Assembly (NCBI RefSeq): GCF_016758115.1
Contig: NZ_WIVG01000017.1
Span: 1-44,927, forward strand
Reading direction: 5' to 3'
Length of the DNA: 44,927 bases
Source of the DNA: Lactococcus garvieae
GTDB taxonomy: Bacteria > Bacillota > Bacilli > Lactobacillales > Streptococcaceae
In this document: piece after piece, positions 20,201 through 35,200 of the stretch
Layout of the letters: every line of letters begins with the position of its first letter
How positions within the stretch are numbered: the first letter of the stretch is position 1
Made by a program: the position numbers and the translations under genes
The notes under the pieces: model-generated
Told to the model about the DNA's origin: nothing
Seen by the model: only the letters and a program-made list of their open reading frames with translations
Databases searched by the model: none

Positions 20201-23200
20201 AAGATTTAGTCTTTCATTTTACGATAGCGTCACTCCTGCCTGTTTTCCTGCTGGTTGTCGGACTGTTTCATGTGAAGACAATCCAGCAGATCAACTGGCA
20301 GGATTTTAACCTATCACAAGCAGATAAGATTGACATTCCCTATTTAATTATCAGTTTCAGTGTCGCAATTCTTATCTGCTTGCTGGTAGCGTTTGTATTC
20401 AAACGGGTTCGCTATGATACGGTTAAACAACTTTACCACCGTCAAAAACTGGCAAAGATGATACTTGAAAACAAGTGGTATGAATCTGAACAGGTCAAAA
20501 CAGAGGGTTTCTTTAAAGATAGTGCTGGTCGTACAAAGGAAAAGATAACCTACTTCCCTAAAATGTATTATCGACTTAAAAATGGCTTGATACAGATACG
20601 GGTGGAAATCACGCTGGGAAAATATCAAGACCAACTCTTACACTTGGAAAAGAAATTAGAGAGTGGCTTGTACTGTGAGCTGACGGATAAAGAGTTAAAG
20701 GATTCCTATGTGGAATATACTTTGCTCTATGACACCATAGCCAGTCGTATTTCTATTGATGAAGTAGAAGCTAAAGATGGTAAACTTCGCTTAATGAAAA
20801 ACGTATGGTGGGAATATGATAAGCTCCCTCATATGTTGATTGCTGGTGGTACAGGTGGCGGTAAAACTTACTTTATACTGACACTGATTGAAGCCTTGCT
20901 TCATACAGATTCAAAACTGTATATTCTTGACCCGAAAAATGCTGATCTTGCGGACTTAGGTTCTGTGATGGCAAATGTCTACTATAGAAAAGAAGACTTG
21001 CTTTCTTGCATTGAAACATTCTATGAAGAAATGATGAAACGTAGTGAGGAAATGAAGCAGATGAAGAACTATAAGACTGGCAAAAATTATGCTTACTTAG
21101 GTCTCCCGGCACACTTCTTAATCTTTGATGAATACGTCGCTTTCATGGAAATGCTGGGAACAAAAGAAAACACCGCAGTTATGAATAAGCTGAAACAGAT
21201 TGTCATGTTAGGTCGTCAAGCTGGCTTCTTTCTAATACTGGCTTGTCAACGTCCAGACGCAAAATATTTAGGCGACGGAATCCGTGATCAGTTTAATTTC
21301 AGAGTGGCTTTAGGTCGTATGTCTGAAATGGGCTATGGCATGATGTTTGGCAGTGACGTACAAAAGGATTTCTTCTTAAAGCGAATCAAAGGTCGTGGCT
21401 ATGTTGATGTAGGAACAAGTGTCATATCAGAGTTTTATACTCCCCTTGTACCAAAAGGATATGATTTCTTGGAGGAAATTAAAAAGTTATCCAACAGCAG
21501 ACAGTCCACGCAGGCGACGTGCGAAGCGGAAGTCGCAGGTGTGGACTGATCTTGCTGGCTGGTGTGGCAATAGCCACGCCAGCACTTAACCCCCCGTATC
21601 TAACAGGGGGGTACAAATCGACAGGAAACAGTCAAAAAAACATTAGAAAATCCTTTGGTTACAAGATATTTACAAAATTTCAGCGTATGTCAAATGGGCT
21701 TTAAAAGTTGACATACGCCTTTTTGATTGGAGGGATTTTTACTGAATGAACAAACTTGGTTACAGCATTTAAAAGAAAAACGCTTGGCTTATGGACTATC
21801 TCAAAACCGTTTAGCTGTTGCGACTGGTATTACAAGGCAGTATCTAAGCGATATTGAAACAGGAAAAGTCAAGCCATCAGAGGATTTACAGCAGTCCCTT
21901 TGGGAAGCTCTGGAACGCTTCAATCCCGACGCTCCCCTTGAAATGCTGTTTGATTATGTAAGAATTCGCTTTCCGACAACAGACGTACAGCAGGTGGTCG
22001 AAAACATCTTACAACTGAAACTGTCCTATTTTCTTCATGAGGACTATGGTTTCTATTCTTATTCAGAGCATTATGCTTTAGGCGACATATTCGTCCTTTG
22101 CTCCCATGAACTGGACAAAGGAGTTCTGGTGGAATTGAAAGGTCGTGGGTGCAGACAATTTGAAAGCTATCTTCTGGCACAACAAAGAAGCTGGTATGAG
22201 TTCTTTATGGACGTTTTGGTGGCTGGCGGTGTGATGAAACGCCTTGACCTTGCCATTAACGATAAGACAGGGATTTTAAATATCCCTGTACTCACTGAAA
22301 AGTGCCAACAGGAAGAATGTATCTCCGTCTTCCGCAGTTTTAAAAGCTATCGCAGTGGCGAACTGGTACGCAAAGAGGAAAAGGAATGTATGGGAAACAC
22401 CCTCTATATCGGTTCATTACAAAGTGAAGTTTATTTCTGTATCTATGAAAAGGACTACGAGCAGTACAAGAAAAATGATATTCCCATTGAAGACGCAGAA
22501 GTAAAAAACCGTTTTGAGATTCGATTGAAAAATGAGCGTGCCTATTATGCAGTCCGTGATTTACTCGTCTATGACAATCCAGAGCATACCGCCTTTAAAA
22601 TTATCAATCGGTATATCCGTTTTGTAGATAAAGACGATTCCAAACCTCGTTCTGATTGGAAACTGAATGAAGAATGGGCTTGGTTTATTGGGAACAATCG
22701 TGAACGATTAAAACTAACCACAAAACCAGAGCCTTACTCCTTCCAAAGGACGCTGAACTGGCTATCTCATCAAGTTGCCCCGACCTTAAAGGTTGCGATT
22801 AAACTTGATGAAATCAACCAGACGCAGGTTGTAAAAGACATTCTCGACCATGCGAAACTGACAGACCGACACAAGCAGATTTTGAAGCAACAGTCAGTAA
22901 AAGAACAGGACGTGATAACAACAAAAAAATAACTCAAATACAAATTCATTGAATATAGAGAGGAGAACATTTTTATGAATTTTGGACAAAACCTTTATAA
23001 CTGGTTTCTATCAAACGCTCAATCACTGGTGCTTTTAGCAATCGTTGTGATTGGCTTGTATCTTGGCTTCAAGCGTGAGTTTAGCAAACTGATTGGCTTT
23101 TTAATTATTGCGATTATTGCGGTTGGCTTAGTCTTCAACGCTGCTGGAGTAAAAGACATTTTACTAGAGCTATTCAATCGCATTATTGGTGCTTAAATAA

Positions 23201-26200
23201 AACCGTTCTTTTGTGGAATATAAGTGGTTTTCTTATGTTCCGCAAAGGAATGGTACACCAAACGAAGTGCGGTAGGGATTTTTGAATCTCTACAAAGAAA
23301 GGACGTGAATATATGGACGATATGCAAGTCTATATTGCGAATTTAGGCAAATACAATGAGGGCGAATTGGTCGGTGCGTGGTTTACCTTTCCCATTGACT
23401 TTGAGGAAGTCAAAGAGAAAATCGGCTTGAATGATGAATATGAGGAATACGCCATTCATGACTACGAGTTACCCTTTACGGTTGACGAATACACTTCCAT
23501 TGGCGAACTCAATCGACTATGGGAAATGGTATCGGAATTACCCGAAGAATTACAATCGGAGCTATCTGCTCTGCTCACTCATTTTTCAAGCATTGAAGAA
23601 CTAAGCGAACATCAAGAGGATATTATCATTCATTCCGATTGTGATGATATGTATGACGTGGCACGCTACTACATTGAAGAAACGGGTGCTTTAGGCGAAG
23701 TACCAGCTAGTCTTCAAAACTATATTGATTATCAAGCCTATGGTCGGGATTTAGACCTTTCAGGAACGTTTATCTCAACCAATCATGGGATTTTTGAAAT
23801 CGTCTATTAAATCTGTCGGTACATTACTACTGGCAGATTTTCTATTTTACGGGGTGGCTCAATCAGCTACCCCTATTTTTTATGAAAGGATTGATTACAT
23901 GAAGAAAATACGAAGCTATACCAGTATCTGGTCTGTGGAAAAGGTACTGTATTCTATCAATGATTTTAGACTTCCGTTTCCCATAACCTTTACGCAAATG
24001 ACATGGTTTGTCGTGTCACTCTTTGCAGTGATGATACTTGGCAACTTGCCCCCTCTTTCCATGATAGAGGGAGCATTTCTCAAATACTTTGGGATTCCTG
24101 TGGCTTTCACATGGTTTATGTCTACAAAAACTTTTGATGGTAAAAAGCCTTATGGATTTTTGAAGTCTGTCATTGCTTATGCACTGCGACCAAAGCTGAC
24201 CTATGCAGGAAAAAAAGTAACGCTTGGCAGAAACCAGCCACAAGAAGCCATTACAGCAGTTAGGAGTGAATTTTATGGCATATCCAATTAAATACATTGA
24301 AAACAATCTCGTCTGGAATAAAGACGGGGAATGTTATGCTTACTATGAGCTTGTTCCTTACAATTACTCATTTCTAAGTCCAGAACAGAAAATACAAGTG
24401 CATGATTCTTTCAGACAGCTTATCGCACAAAATCGTGATGGCAAAATTCATGCTTTACAAATCAGTACAGAATCCAGCATACGTTCTGCACAAGAGCGTT
24501 CCAAAAATGAAGTCACTGGCAAGCTCAAAGCGGTTGCCTATGACAAAATCGACCAACAGACAGACGCTTTAATATCCATGATTGGCGAAAATCAAGTGAA
24601 CTACCGTTTCTTTATCGGCTTTAAGTTGCTTCTCAACGATCAGGAGTTTTCTATGAAAAGTCTTACCGTTGAAGCAAAAAATGCTTTGTCTGATTTTGTC
24701 TATGATGTGAACCATAAGCTGATGGGCGATTTTGTTAGTATGAGTAATGATGAAATCCTGCGTTTTCAGAAGATGGAAAAGCTCTTAGAAAATAAAATCT
24801 CTCGTCGTTTCAAAATCCGCAGGTTAGATAAGGACGACTTCGGCTATCTGATTGAACACCTTTACGGACAGACAGGCACTGCCTATGAAGAGTATGAGTA
24901 CCATCTATCAAAGAAAAAGCTGGATAATGAAACGCTGATTAAATACTATGACTTGATTAAGCCTACTCGCTGTTTGGTGGAAGAAAAACAGCGATATTTG
25001 AAAATCCAGCAGGAAGATGAAACCGTCTATGTAGCTTACTTTACCATTAACAGCATTGTCGGAGAACTGGACTTCCCGTCCTCTGAAATCTTCTACTACC
25101 AGCAACAGCAATTTACATTCCCGATTGATACGTCAATGAATGTGGAAATTGTAGCGAATCGTAAAGCCCTATCTACTGTCCGCAATAAAAAGAAAGAACT
25201 GAAAGACTTGGATAACCACGCTTGGCAAAGTGATAATGAAACCAGCTCCAATGTGGCGGAAGCTCTGGAAAGTGTGAATGAGCTGGAAACCAATTTAGAC
25301 CAAAGCAAGGAATCTATGTACAAGCTGTCTTATGTGGTAAGGGTATCAGCAAATGATCTTGACGAACTCAAACGTCGTTGTAATGAAGTGAAAGATTTTT
25401 ATGACGATTTAAGCGTAAAACTGGTACGACCATTTGGGGATATGCTCGGCTTACATGAAGAATTTTTACCTGCCAGCAAGCGTTATATGAATGATTATAT
25501 TCAATACGTGACCTCTGATTTCCTCGCTGGTTTAGGTTTTGGTGCTACTCAAATGCTGGGGGAAAATGAGGGGATTTATGTTGGCTACAGCTTAGATACT
25601 GGACGCAATGTCTATCTGAAACCTGCTCTTGCCAGTCAAGGGGTTAAGGGTTCAGTAACCAATGCGTTAGCGTCGGCTTTTGTTGGTTCGCTGGGTGGTG
25701 GTAAATCCTTTGCGAATAACCTTATCGTCTATTATGCGGTGCTTTATGGGGCACAAGCAGTGATTGTAGACCCAAAAGCAGAACGTGGCAGATGGAAAGA
25801 AACCTTGCCAGAGATTTCCCATGAAATCAATATCGTCACTCTGACTTCTGATGAGAAAAACAAAGGCTTACTTGACCCTTATGTGATTATGAAAAATCCC
25901 AAAGATTCTGAATCACTGGCTATTGATATTCTGACATTCCTTACGGGGATTTCCTCTCGTGATGGGGAACGCTTCCCAATCCTTAGAAAAGCCATTCGTG
26001 CAGTAACCAATAGTGAAGTACGAGGGTTGATGAAAGTGATTGAGGAATTACGGGTTGAGAATACGCCACTAAGTACCAGTATAGCCGACCATATCGAAAG
26101 TTTTACAGACTATGACTTTGCACATTTATTATTCAGTAATGGTTATGTGGAGCAGTCTATCAGCTTAGAAAAACAACTGAACATTATACAGGTTGCGGAC

Positions 26201-29200
26201 TTGGTACTTCCCGACAAGGAAACTTCCTTTGAGGAATATACCACTATGGAGCTTTTATCCGTTGCTATGCTGATTGTCATTAGTACCTTTGCTTTAGACT
26301 TTATCCATACAGACCGAAGCATTTTCAAGATTGTAGATTTAGACGAAGCATGGAGCTTTTTACAGGTAGCACAAGGAAAAACACTATCTATGAAGCTGGT
26401 TCGGGCTGGTCGTGCTATGAACGCTGGGGTATATTTCGTGACCCAAAATACAGACGACCTCTTAGATGAAAAACTGAAAAATAACCTCGGCTTAAAATTT
26501 GCATTTCGTTCCACTGACCTTAACGAGATTAAAAAGACCTTAGCCTTTTTTGGTGTAGACCCAGAGGACGAAAACAATCAGAAGCGATTGCGTGATTTGG
26601 AAAACGGGCAATGCCTTATCAGTGATTTATATGGTCGTGTCGGTGTGATACAGTTCCACCCTGTATTTGAAGAACTGCTCCATGCCTTTGATACCAGACC
26701 ACCTGTGCGAAAAGAGGTGTAAATGTGAAACCATCAATAGTAAACAGAATAAAATCAAACTGGACGCTGAAACGTCTAGGTAAAGTGGCAATGACAGTGG
26801 CTTTCACACTTGTGATTGCCATTTTTCTTTTAGCCATGCTGGGAACGGTGGTTCAAGCTGCGGGCTTGGTAGATGATACGGTCAATGTGGCAAATGAATA
26901 CAGCCGATACCCACTTGAAAACTATCAACTGGATTTTTATGTGGATAATAGCTGGGGCTGGCTTCCGTGGAACTGGTCGGACGGGATTGGAAAACAGGTC
27001 ATGTATGGACTATATGCCATTACCAATTTTATTTGGACAATCAGTTTGTATGTTTCCAATGCGACAGGTTACTTAGTACAGGAAGCCTATTCCTTAGACT
27101 TCATTTCCGCTACAGCAGATTCCATTGGTAAGAATATGCAGACCTTAGCTGGTGTGAGTGCAAACGGATTTTCAACAGAGGGTTTCTATGTTGGATTCCT
27201 CTTACTCTTGATTTTGGTTCTTGGGGTTTATGTTGCCTATACGGGACTGATAAAGAGAGAAACCACAAAGGCAATTCATGCCATTATGAATTTTGTGCTG
27301 GTGTTTATCCTATCGGCTTCCTTTATTGCCTACGCTCCCGACTACATTAAAAAAATCAATGACTTTTCATCAGACATCAGTAATGCCAGTTTATCACTTG
27401 GCACGAAGATTGTCATGCCCCATTCCGATAGTCAAGGCAAGGACAGCGTGGACTTAATCAGAGATAGCCTGTTTTCCATACAGGTTCAGCAACCGTGGCT
27501 ACTGCTTCAATACAACAGTTCAGACATTGAAAGTATCGGTATTGACCGTGTGGAAAGCCTGCTCTCCACCAGCCCAGATTCCAACAATGGCGAAGACAGA
27601 GAAAAAATTGTTGCGGAAGAAATTGAAGACAGAAGCAATACCAATCTAACCATTACAAAGACCATTAACCGTTTAGGTACAGTCTTCTTCCTATTTGTCT
27701 TCAATATTGGGATTTCCATATTTGTATTCCTATTAACAGGAATCATGATTTTCTCGCAGGTACTTTTTATCATCTATGCTATGTTTCTGCCTGTGAGCTT
27801 TATTTTAAGCATGATTCCATCATTTGATGGTATGTCAAAACGAGCCATAACAAAGCTCTTTAATACCATTTTGACACGAGCTGGAATCACATTGATTATT
27901 ACGACAGCATTTAGTATTTCAACCATGCTCTATACCTTATCGGCTGGTTATCCGTTCTTTTTGATTGCTTTTCTACAGATTGTGACCTTTGCAGGAATCT
28001 ACTTCAAGCTGGGCGATTTAATGAGTATGTTTTCTCTACAGAGTAACGATTCTCAAAGTGTGGGAAGTCGTGTGATGAGAAAACCTCGTATGCTTATGCA
28101 CGCTCACATGCACCGTCTACAGCGGAAACTTGGACGTTCCATGACTACTCTAGGGGCTGGGTCTGCCATTGTTACAGGTAAAAAAGGACAGTCGGGTTCG
28201 GGGAGTTCTGCAAGGACACAAGCAGATCACTCCCGACCAGACGGAAAGGAAAAATCAACACTTGGAAAACGTATCGGTCAAACCATCGGTACAGTAGCTG
28301 ATACCAAAGACAGAATGGTAGACACTGCTAGTGGTTTGAAAGAACAGGTTAAAGATTTGCCGACCAATGCAAGATATGCAGTATATCAAGGAAAATCCAA
28401 AGTAAAAGAGAATGTCCGTGATTTAACCAGTAGTATTTCTCAAACCAAAGCGGACAGAGCCAGTGGACGCAAGGAACAGCAGGAACAAAGGCGAAAAACC
28501 ATTGCGAAGCGTCGCTCTGAAATGGAACAGGTCAAACAGAAAAAACAGCCTGCTTCTTCTGTTCATGAAAGACCGACTACAAGACAAGAACAATATCATG
28601 ATGAACAGACCTCAAAACAGTCTAATATTCAGACTTCATATAAGGAATCTCAACAAGCCAAACAAGAGCGTCCAGCAGTTAAGTCCGATTTTTCAAGTCC
28701 AAAAGTGGAACGCCAAGGCAATACCGTTCAAGAAAAAACCGTTCAAAAGCCAGCAACTTCAACCACTACAGCAGATAGAACTTCACAACGTCCAATCACA
28801 AAAGAACGTCCGTCTACTGTTCAAAGAGTACCACTACAAAATACAAGAAGTAGACCACCAATCAAAACCGCCACCATTAAGAAAGTCGGTAAGAAACCAT
28901 GAAGTTGAAAACTTTAGTGATTGGTGGTTCTGGATTATTCTTGATGGTCTTCTCACTGCTTCTGTTTGTTGCCATTTTATTTTCAGATGAACAGGACAGC
29001 GGAATTTCCAATATTCATTATGGAGGTGTGAATGTTTCCGCAGAAGTGCTGGCTCATAAGCCTATGGTAGAAAAATATGCCAAAGAATATGGCGTTGAAG
29101 AATATGTCAACATACTTCTTGCGATTATACAGGTGGAATCGGGCGGTACTGCGGAAGATGTTATGCAGTCCTCGGAATCCCTCGGTCTTCCACCTAATTC

Positions 29201-32200
29201 ATTGAGTACAGAAGAATCCATTAAGCAAGGTGTGAAGTATTTCAGTGAATTATTAGCCAGTAGCGAAAGGCTCAGTGTAGATTTAGAATCGGTTATCCAG
29301 TCCTACAATTATGGTGGTGGTTTCTTAGGGTATGTGGCTAATCGTGGAAATAAATATACCTTTGAACTGGCTCAAAGTTTCTCAAAAGAGTATTCAGGTG
29401 GCGAAAAAGTGTCTTACCCCAATCCCATAGCCATACCTATCAATGGGGGCTGGCGATACAACTATGGCAATATGTTTTATGTGCAACTGGTAACGCAGTA
29501 TCTTGTCACAACAGAGTTTGATGATGATACGGTACAAGCCATCATGGACGAAGCACTGAAATATGAGGGCTGGCGATACGTTTACGGTGGAGCTTCCCCG
29601 ACTACTTCTTTTGATTGTAGCGGACTGACACAATGGACGTATGGAAAAGCTGGAATTAACTTACCACGAACCGCACAACAGCAATATGATGTGACCCAGC
29701 ATATCCCACTATCGGAAGCACAAGCTGGCGATTTGGTTTTCTTTCATTCTACCTATAACGCTGGCTCTTATATTACTCATGTTGGGATATACCTTGGCAA
29801 TAACCGTATGTTTCATGCAGGCGACCCAATCGGTTATGCCGACTTAACAAGCCCCTACTGGCAACAGCATTTAGTGGGAGCAGGACGAATCAAACAATGA
29901 GAAAGGAAGATTTAATGATGAAATTTAGAAAAAATCAGAATAAAGAAAAACAGATACCAAAGGAAAAGAAACCTCGTGTCTATAAGGTCAATCCTCATAA
30001 AAAGGTTGTGATTGCCTTGTGGGTACTTTTAGGGCTTAGTTTCAGCTTTGCGATATTCAAGCACTTTACAGCTATAGATACTCATACTATTCACGAAACA
30101 ACTATCATAGAAAAGGAATACGTTGATACTCATCATGTAGAAAATTTTGTAGAGAACTTTGCGAAAGTCTACTATTCATGGGAGCAATCCGATAAGTCCA
30201 TTGATAATCGAATGGAAAGTCTAAAAGGCTATCTGACAGATGAACTTCAAGCTCTCAATGTTGATACAGTACGCAAAGATATTCCTGTATCGTCTTCTGT
30301 AAGAGGATTTCAGATATGGACGGTAGAGCCAACTGGCGACAATGAGTTTAATGTAACCTACAGTGTAGACCAGCTCATTACAGAGGGAGAAAATACAAAG
30401 ACCGTCCACTCTGCTTATATAGTGAGTGTCTATGTAGATGGTTCTGGAAATATGGTACTGGTTAAGAATCCGACCATTACCAACATACCTAAGAAATCAA
30501 GTTATAAACCAAAAGCCATTGAAAGTGAGGGGACGGTTGATTCCATTACAACCAATGAAATCAATGAGTTTTTAACGACGTTCTTCAAGCTCTATCCTAC
30601 AGCGACAGCCAGTGAACTTTCCTACTATGTGAATGACGGGATATTAAAACCAATCGGAAAAGAGTACATCTTTCAAGAACTGGTAAATCCTATTCACAAT
30701 CGTAAGGATAATCAAGTCACGGTATCGCTGACAGTGGAGTATATCGACCAGCAGACCAAAGCAACGCAGGTATCTCAATTTGATTTGGTACTTGAAAAGA
30801 ACGGGAGTAATTGGAAGATTATAGAATAACAAATATTGGTACATTATTACAGCTATTTTGTAATCACGTACTCTCTTTGATAAAAAATTGGAGATTCCTT
30901 TACAAATATGCTCTTACGTGCTATTATTTAAGTATCTATTTAAAAGGAGTTAATAAATATGCGGCAAGGTATTCTTAAATAAACTGTCAATTTGATAGTG
31001 GAAACAAATAATTGGATGTCCTTTTTTAGGAGGGCTTAGTTTTTTGTACCCAGTTTAAGAATACCTTTATCATGTGATTCTAAAGTATCCGGAGAATATC
31101 TGTATGCTTTGTATGCCTATGGTTATGCATAAAAATCCCAGTGATAAAAGTATTTATCACTGGGATTTTTATGCCCTTTTGGGTTTTTGAATGGAGGAAA
31201 ATCACATGAAAATTATTAATATTGGAGTTTTAGCTCATGTTGATGCAGGAAAAACTACCTTAACAGAAAGCTTATTATATAACAGTGGAGCGATTACAGA
31301 ATTAGGAAGCGTGGACAAAGGTACAACGAGGACGGATAATACGCTTTTAGAACGTCAGAGAGGAATTACAATTCAGACGGGAATAACCTCTTTTCAGTGG
31401 GAAAATACGAAGGTGAACATCATAGACACGCCAGGACATATGGATTTCTTAGCAGAAGTATATCGTTCATTATCAGTTTTAGATGGGGCAATTCTACTGA
31501 TTTCTGCAAAAGATGGCGTACAAGCACAAACTCGTATATTATTTCATGCACTTAGGAAAATGGGGATTCCCACAATCTTTTTTATCAATAAGATTGACCA
31601 AAATGGAATTGATTTATCAACGGTTTATCAGGATATTAAAGAGAAACTTTCTGCCGAAATTGTAATCAAACAGAAGGTAGAACTGTATCCTAATATGTGT
31701 GTGACGAACTTTACCGAATCTGAACAATGGGATACGGTAATAGAGGGAAACGATGACCTTTTAGAGAAATATATGTCCGGTAAATCATTAGAAGCATTGG
31801 AACTCGAACAAGAGGAAAGCATAAGATTTCAGAATTGTTCTCTGTTCCCTCTTTATCATGGAAGTGCAAAAAGTAATATAGGGATTGATAACCTTATAGA
31901 AGTTATTACTAATAAATTTTATTCATCAACACATCGAGGTCCGTCTGAACTTTGCGGAAATGTTTTCAAAATTGAATATACAAAAAAAAGACAACGTCTT
32001 GCATATATACGCCTTTATAGTGGAGTACTACATTTACGAGATTCGGTTAGAGTATCAGAAAAAGAAAAAATAAAAGTTACAGAAATGTATACTTCAATAA
32101 ATGGTGAATTATGTAAGATTGATAGAGCTTATTCTGGAGAAATTGTTATTTTGCAAAATGAGTTTTTGAAGTTAAATAGTGTTCTTGGAGATACAAAACT

Positions 32201-35200
32201 ATTGCCACAGAGAAAAAAGATTGAAAATCCGCACCCTCTACTACAAACAACTGTTGAACCGAGTAAACCTGAACAGAGAGAAATGTTGCTTGATGCCCTT
32301 TTGGAAATCTCAGATAGTGATCCGCTTCTACGATATTACGTGGATTCTACGACACATGAAATTATACTTTCTTTCTTAGGGAAAGTACAAATGGAAGTGA
32401 TTAGTGCACTGTTGCAAGAAAAGTATCATGTGGAGATAGAACTAAAAGAGCCTACAGTCATTTATATGGAGAGACCGTTAAAAAATGCAGAATATACCAT
32501 TCACATCGAAGTGCCGCCAAATCCTTTCTGGGCTTCCATTGGTTTATCTGTATCACCGCTTCCGTTGGGAAGTGGAATGCAGTATGAGAGCTCGGTTTCT
32601 CTTGGATACTTAAATCAATCGTTTCAAAAGGCAGTTATGGAGGGGATACGCTATGGCTGTGAACAAGGATTGTATGGTTGGAATGTGACGGACTGTAAAA
32701 TCTGTTTTAAGTATGGCTTATACTATAGCCCTGTTAGTACCCCAGCAGATTTTCGGATGCTTGCTCCTATTGTATTGGAACAAGTCTTAAAAAAAGCTGG
32801 AACAGAATTGTTAGAGCCATATCTTAGTTTTAAAATTTATGCGCCACAGGAATATCTTTCACGAGCATACAACGATGCTCCTAAATATTGTGCGAACATC
32901 GTAGACACTCAATTGAAAAATAATGAGGTCATTCTTAGTGGAGAAATCCCTGCTCGGTGTATTCAAGAATATCGTAGTGATTTAACTTTCTTTACAAATG
33001 GACGTAGTGTTTGTTTAACAGAGTTAAAAGGGTACCATGTTACTACCGGTGAACCTGTTTGCCAGCCCCGTCGTCCAAATAGTCGGATAGATAAAGTACG
33101 ATATATGTTCAATAAAATAACTTAGTGTATTTTATGTTGTTATATAAATATGGTTTCTTGTTAAATAAGATGAAATATTTTTTAATAAAGATTTGAATTA
33201 AAGTGTAAAGGAGGAGATAGTTATTATAAACTACAAGTGGATATTGTGTCCTGTATGTGGAAATAAAACACGATTAAAGATAAGGGAAGATACTGAATTA
33301 AAAAAATTCCCCCTCTATTGTCCGAAATGCAGACAAGAAAATTTAATTGAAATAAAGCAGTTCAAAGTAACTGTGATTACAGAGCCAGACGCAAAGACGC
33401 AGAGCCGATAAAATGAGATTAATACAATCTCATTTTATCGGCTCTTTCCGTTATGTATGGATTCTTTTAATTAGTCTTCGATGTTTCTTGCTTCGTTGAT
33501 ACCGCTGGCTAAAGATTCCATTAAGGATAGTTCTTTGTCTGTAAAGCTATCCATGTATTTCTCTATCTGTAATCGTCGGGTGCTTTTTACCAAGTTATTA
33601 GCAGGTAAGAAAAATTCATCAACGGAAACATGAAGTAACGATACAAGGTCATAAAGAACTTGTATGCTGGGGTGTTGCCCTTTATTTTCAATATTAGTTA
33701 AGTACCGTGGGTCAATTTCAATCAATGCTCCCACTTGTTCACGAGTTAAACCTCGTTTCAATCGAGCTTCTTTAATGGCTAAACCAAAGGCTCTAAAATC
33801 ATATTTATCTTCTTTTTTACGCATAGTAGACCACCTCTATACATTTTATTGTTCCTACTGAATTAAAAACAGGTATAGAAAAACGTGTTATATGGTTTAT
33901 AGGTTTATATTTAATAAAAAGCACTACTAAACGCCAATAAAAAAAACCGTTATATGGTAGTGCTATTTACGCTGTTAAAATATTGTATATTACTTCCAAA
34001 TGGCGGTTTGTTGGAGGTCAACGTCGCCATGAAGTACATCATATACAATAAATTTCCTTACATTGGGTTCTTGTCAAAAAAAGTCGTCTATCTGCAATAG
34101 ATAAGTACGTCCACCAATGTGGTTTTATAAATCATATAGATAGAATAACAGAAGCATGTAAACAGAGAAATAAATCTGTTTATATGCTTTTTTGGCTATT
34201 CAGAACTTTTTTACAAAGTTTATTTATCAGTAATGCAACAAATCCCCCTTTCACATTGGGACTAAGAGTGAAAGGAGATAAACGAGCAAGGCTCACTTCC
34301 TTTCCTAGACAGAAAGGGGGTGAGAAACATGAAACCATCTTCTTTTCAGACCACAATAGAAAATCAGTTTGACTATATCTGTAAACGTGCTATGGAAGAC
34401 GAGCGAAAGAATTATATGCTTTATCTTTCAAGGATTGCAAAGCGTGAGGTGTCCTTTTCGGATGTTGGCGATTATCTTGTTAGCCAGTTTGCGACAACAG
34501 ATAACTATTCAACTGACTTTCAGATTTTTACACTCAATGGGTTATCAGTAGGCGTTGAAAATGATTTGTTGAGTGAAGCATTACGTGAGTTGCCAGACAA
34601 GAAACGTGAAATTCTACTGCTGTTTTACTTTATGGACATGAGCGATTCAGAAATTGCAGACCTGTTGAAATTGAACCGTTCTACTGTCTATCGGCATAGA
34701 ACCAGTGGACTAGCCTTAATTAAAAAGTTTATGGAGGAATTTGAAGAATGAAAACACAATATCCTATGATTCCCTTTCCTCTCATTGTAAAGGCAACAGA
34801 TGGCGATACCGAAGCGATTAACCAGATTCTACATCATTACAGAGGGTACATAACGAAGCGTTCCCTACGACTTATGAAAGATGAATATGGCAATCAAAGT
34901 ATGGTCGTTGATGAAGTCTTACGTGGAAGAATGGAAACCAGACTGATTACAAAGATTTTGTCATTTGAAATTAAGTAATATCCTCTCTCCTTTCGTGGAA
35001 GCGTGCTAAACCATTCCACGCTTCCCGAACAGGGAGGTTTGTTATTCCACCAAAGCATATTGAGCTTTCAATGTGTTTTGATAGGCTAACGAGCCATTGT
35101 TCTTTGAAAACTGAATAAAAGTAATCGAATACGTTTCGATAAGAAAAGAGCCAACGGAACTAACCGCCATGACCTATCTTATAAAGATAGCGAGCGATTC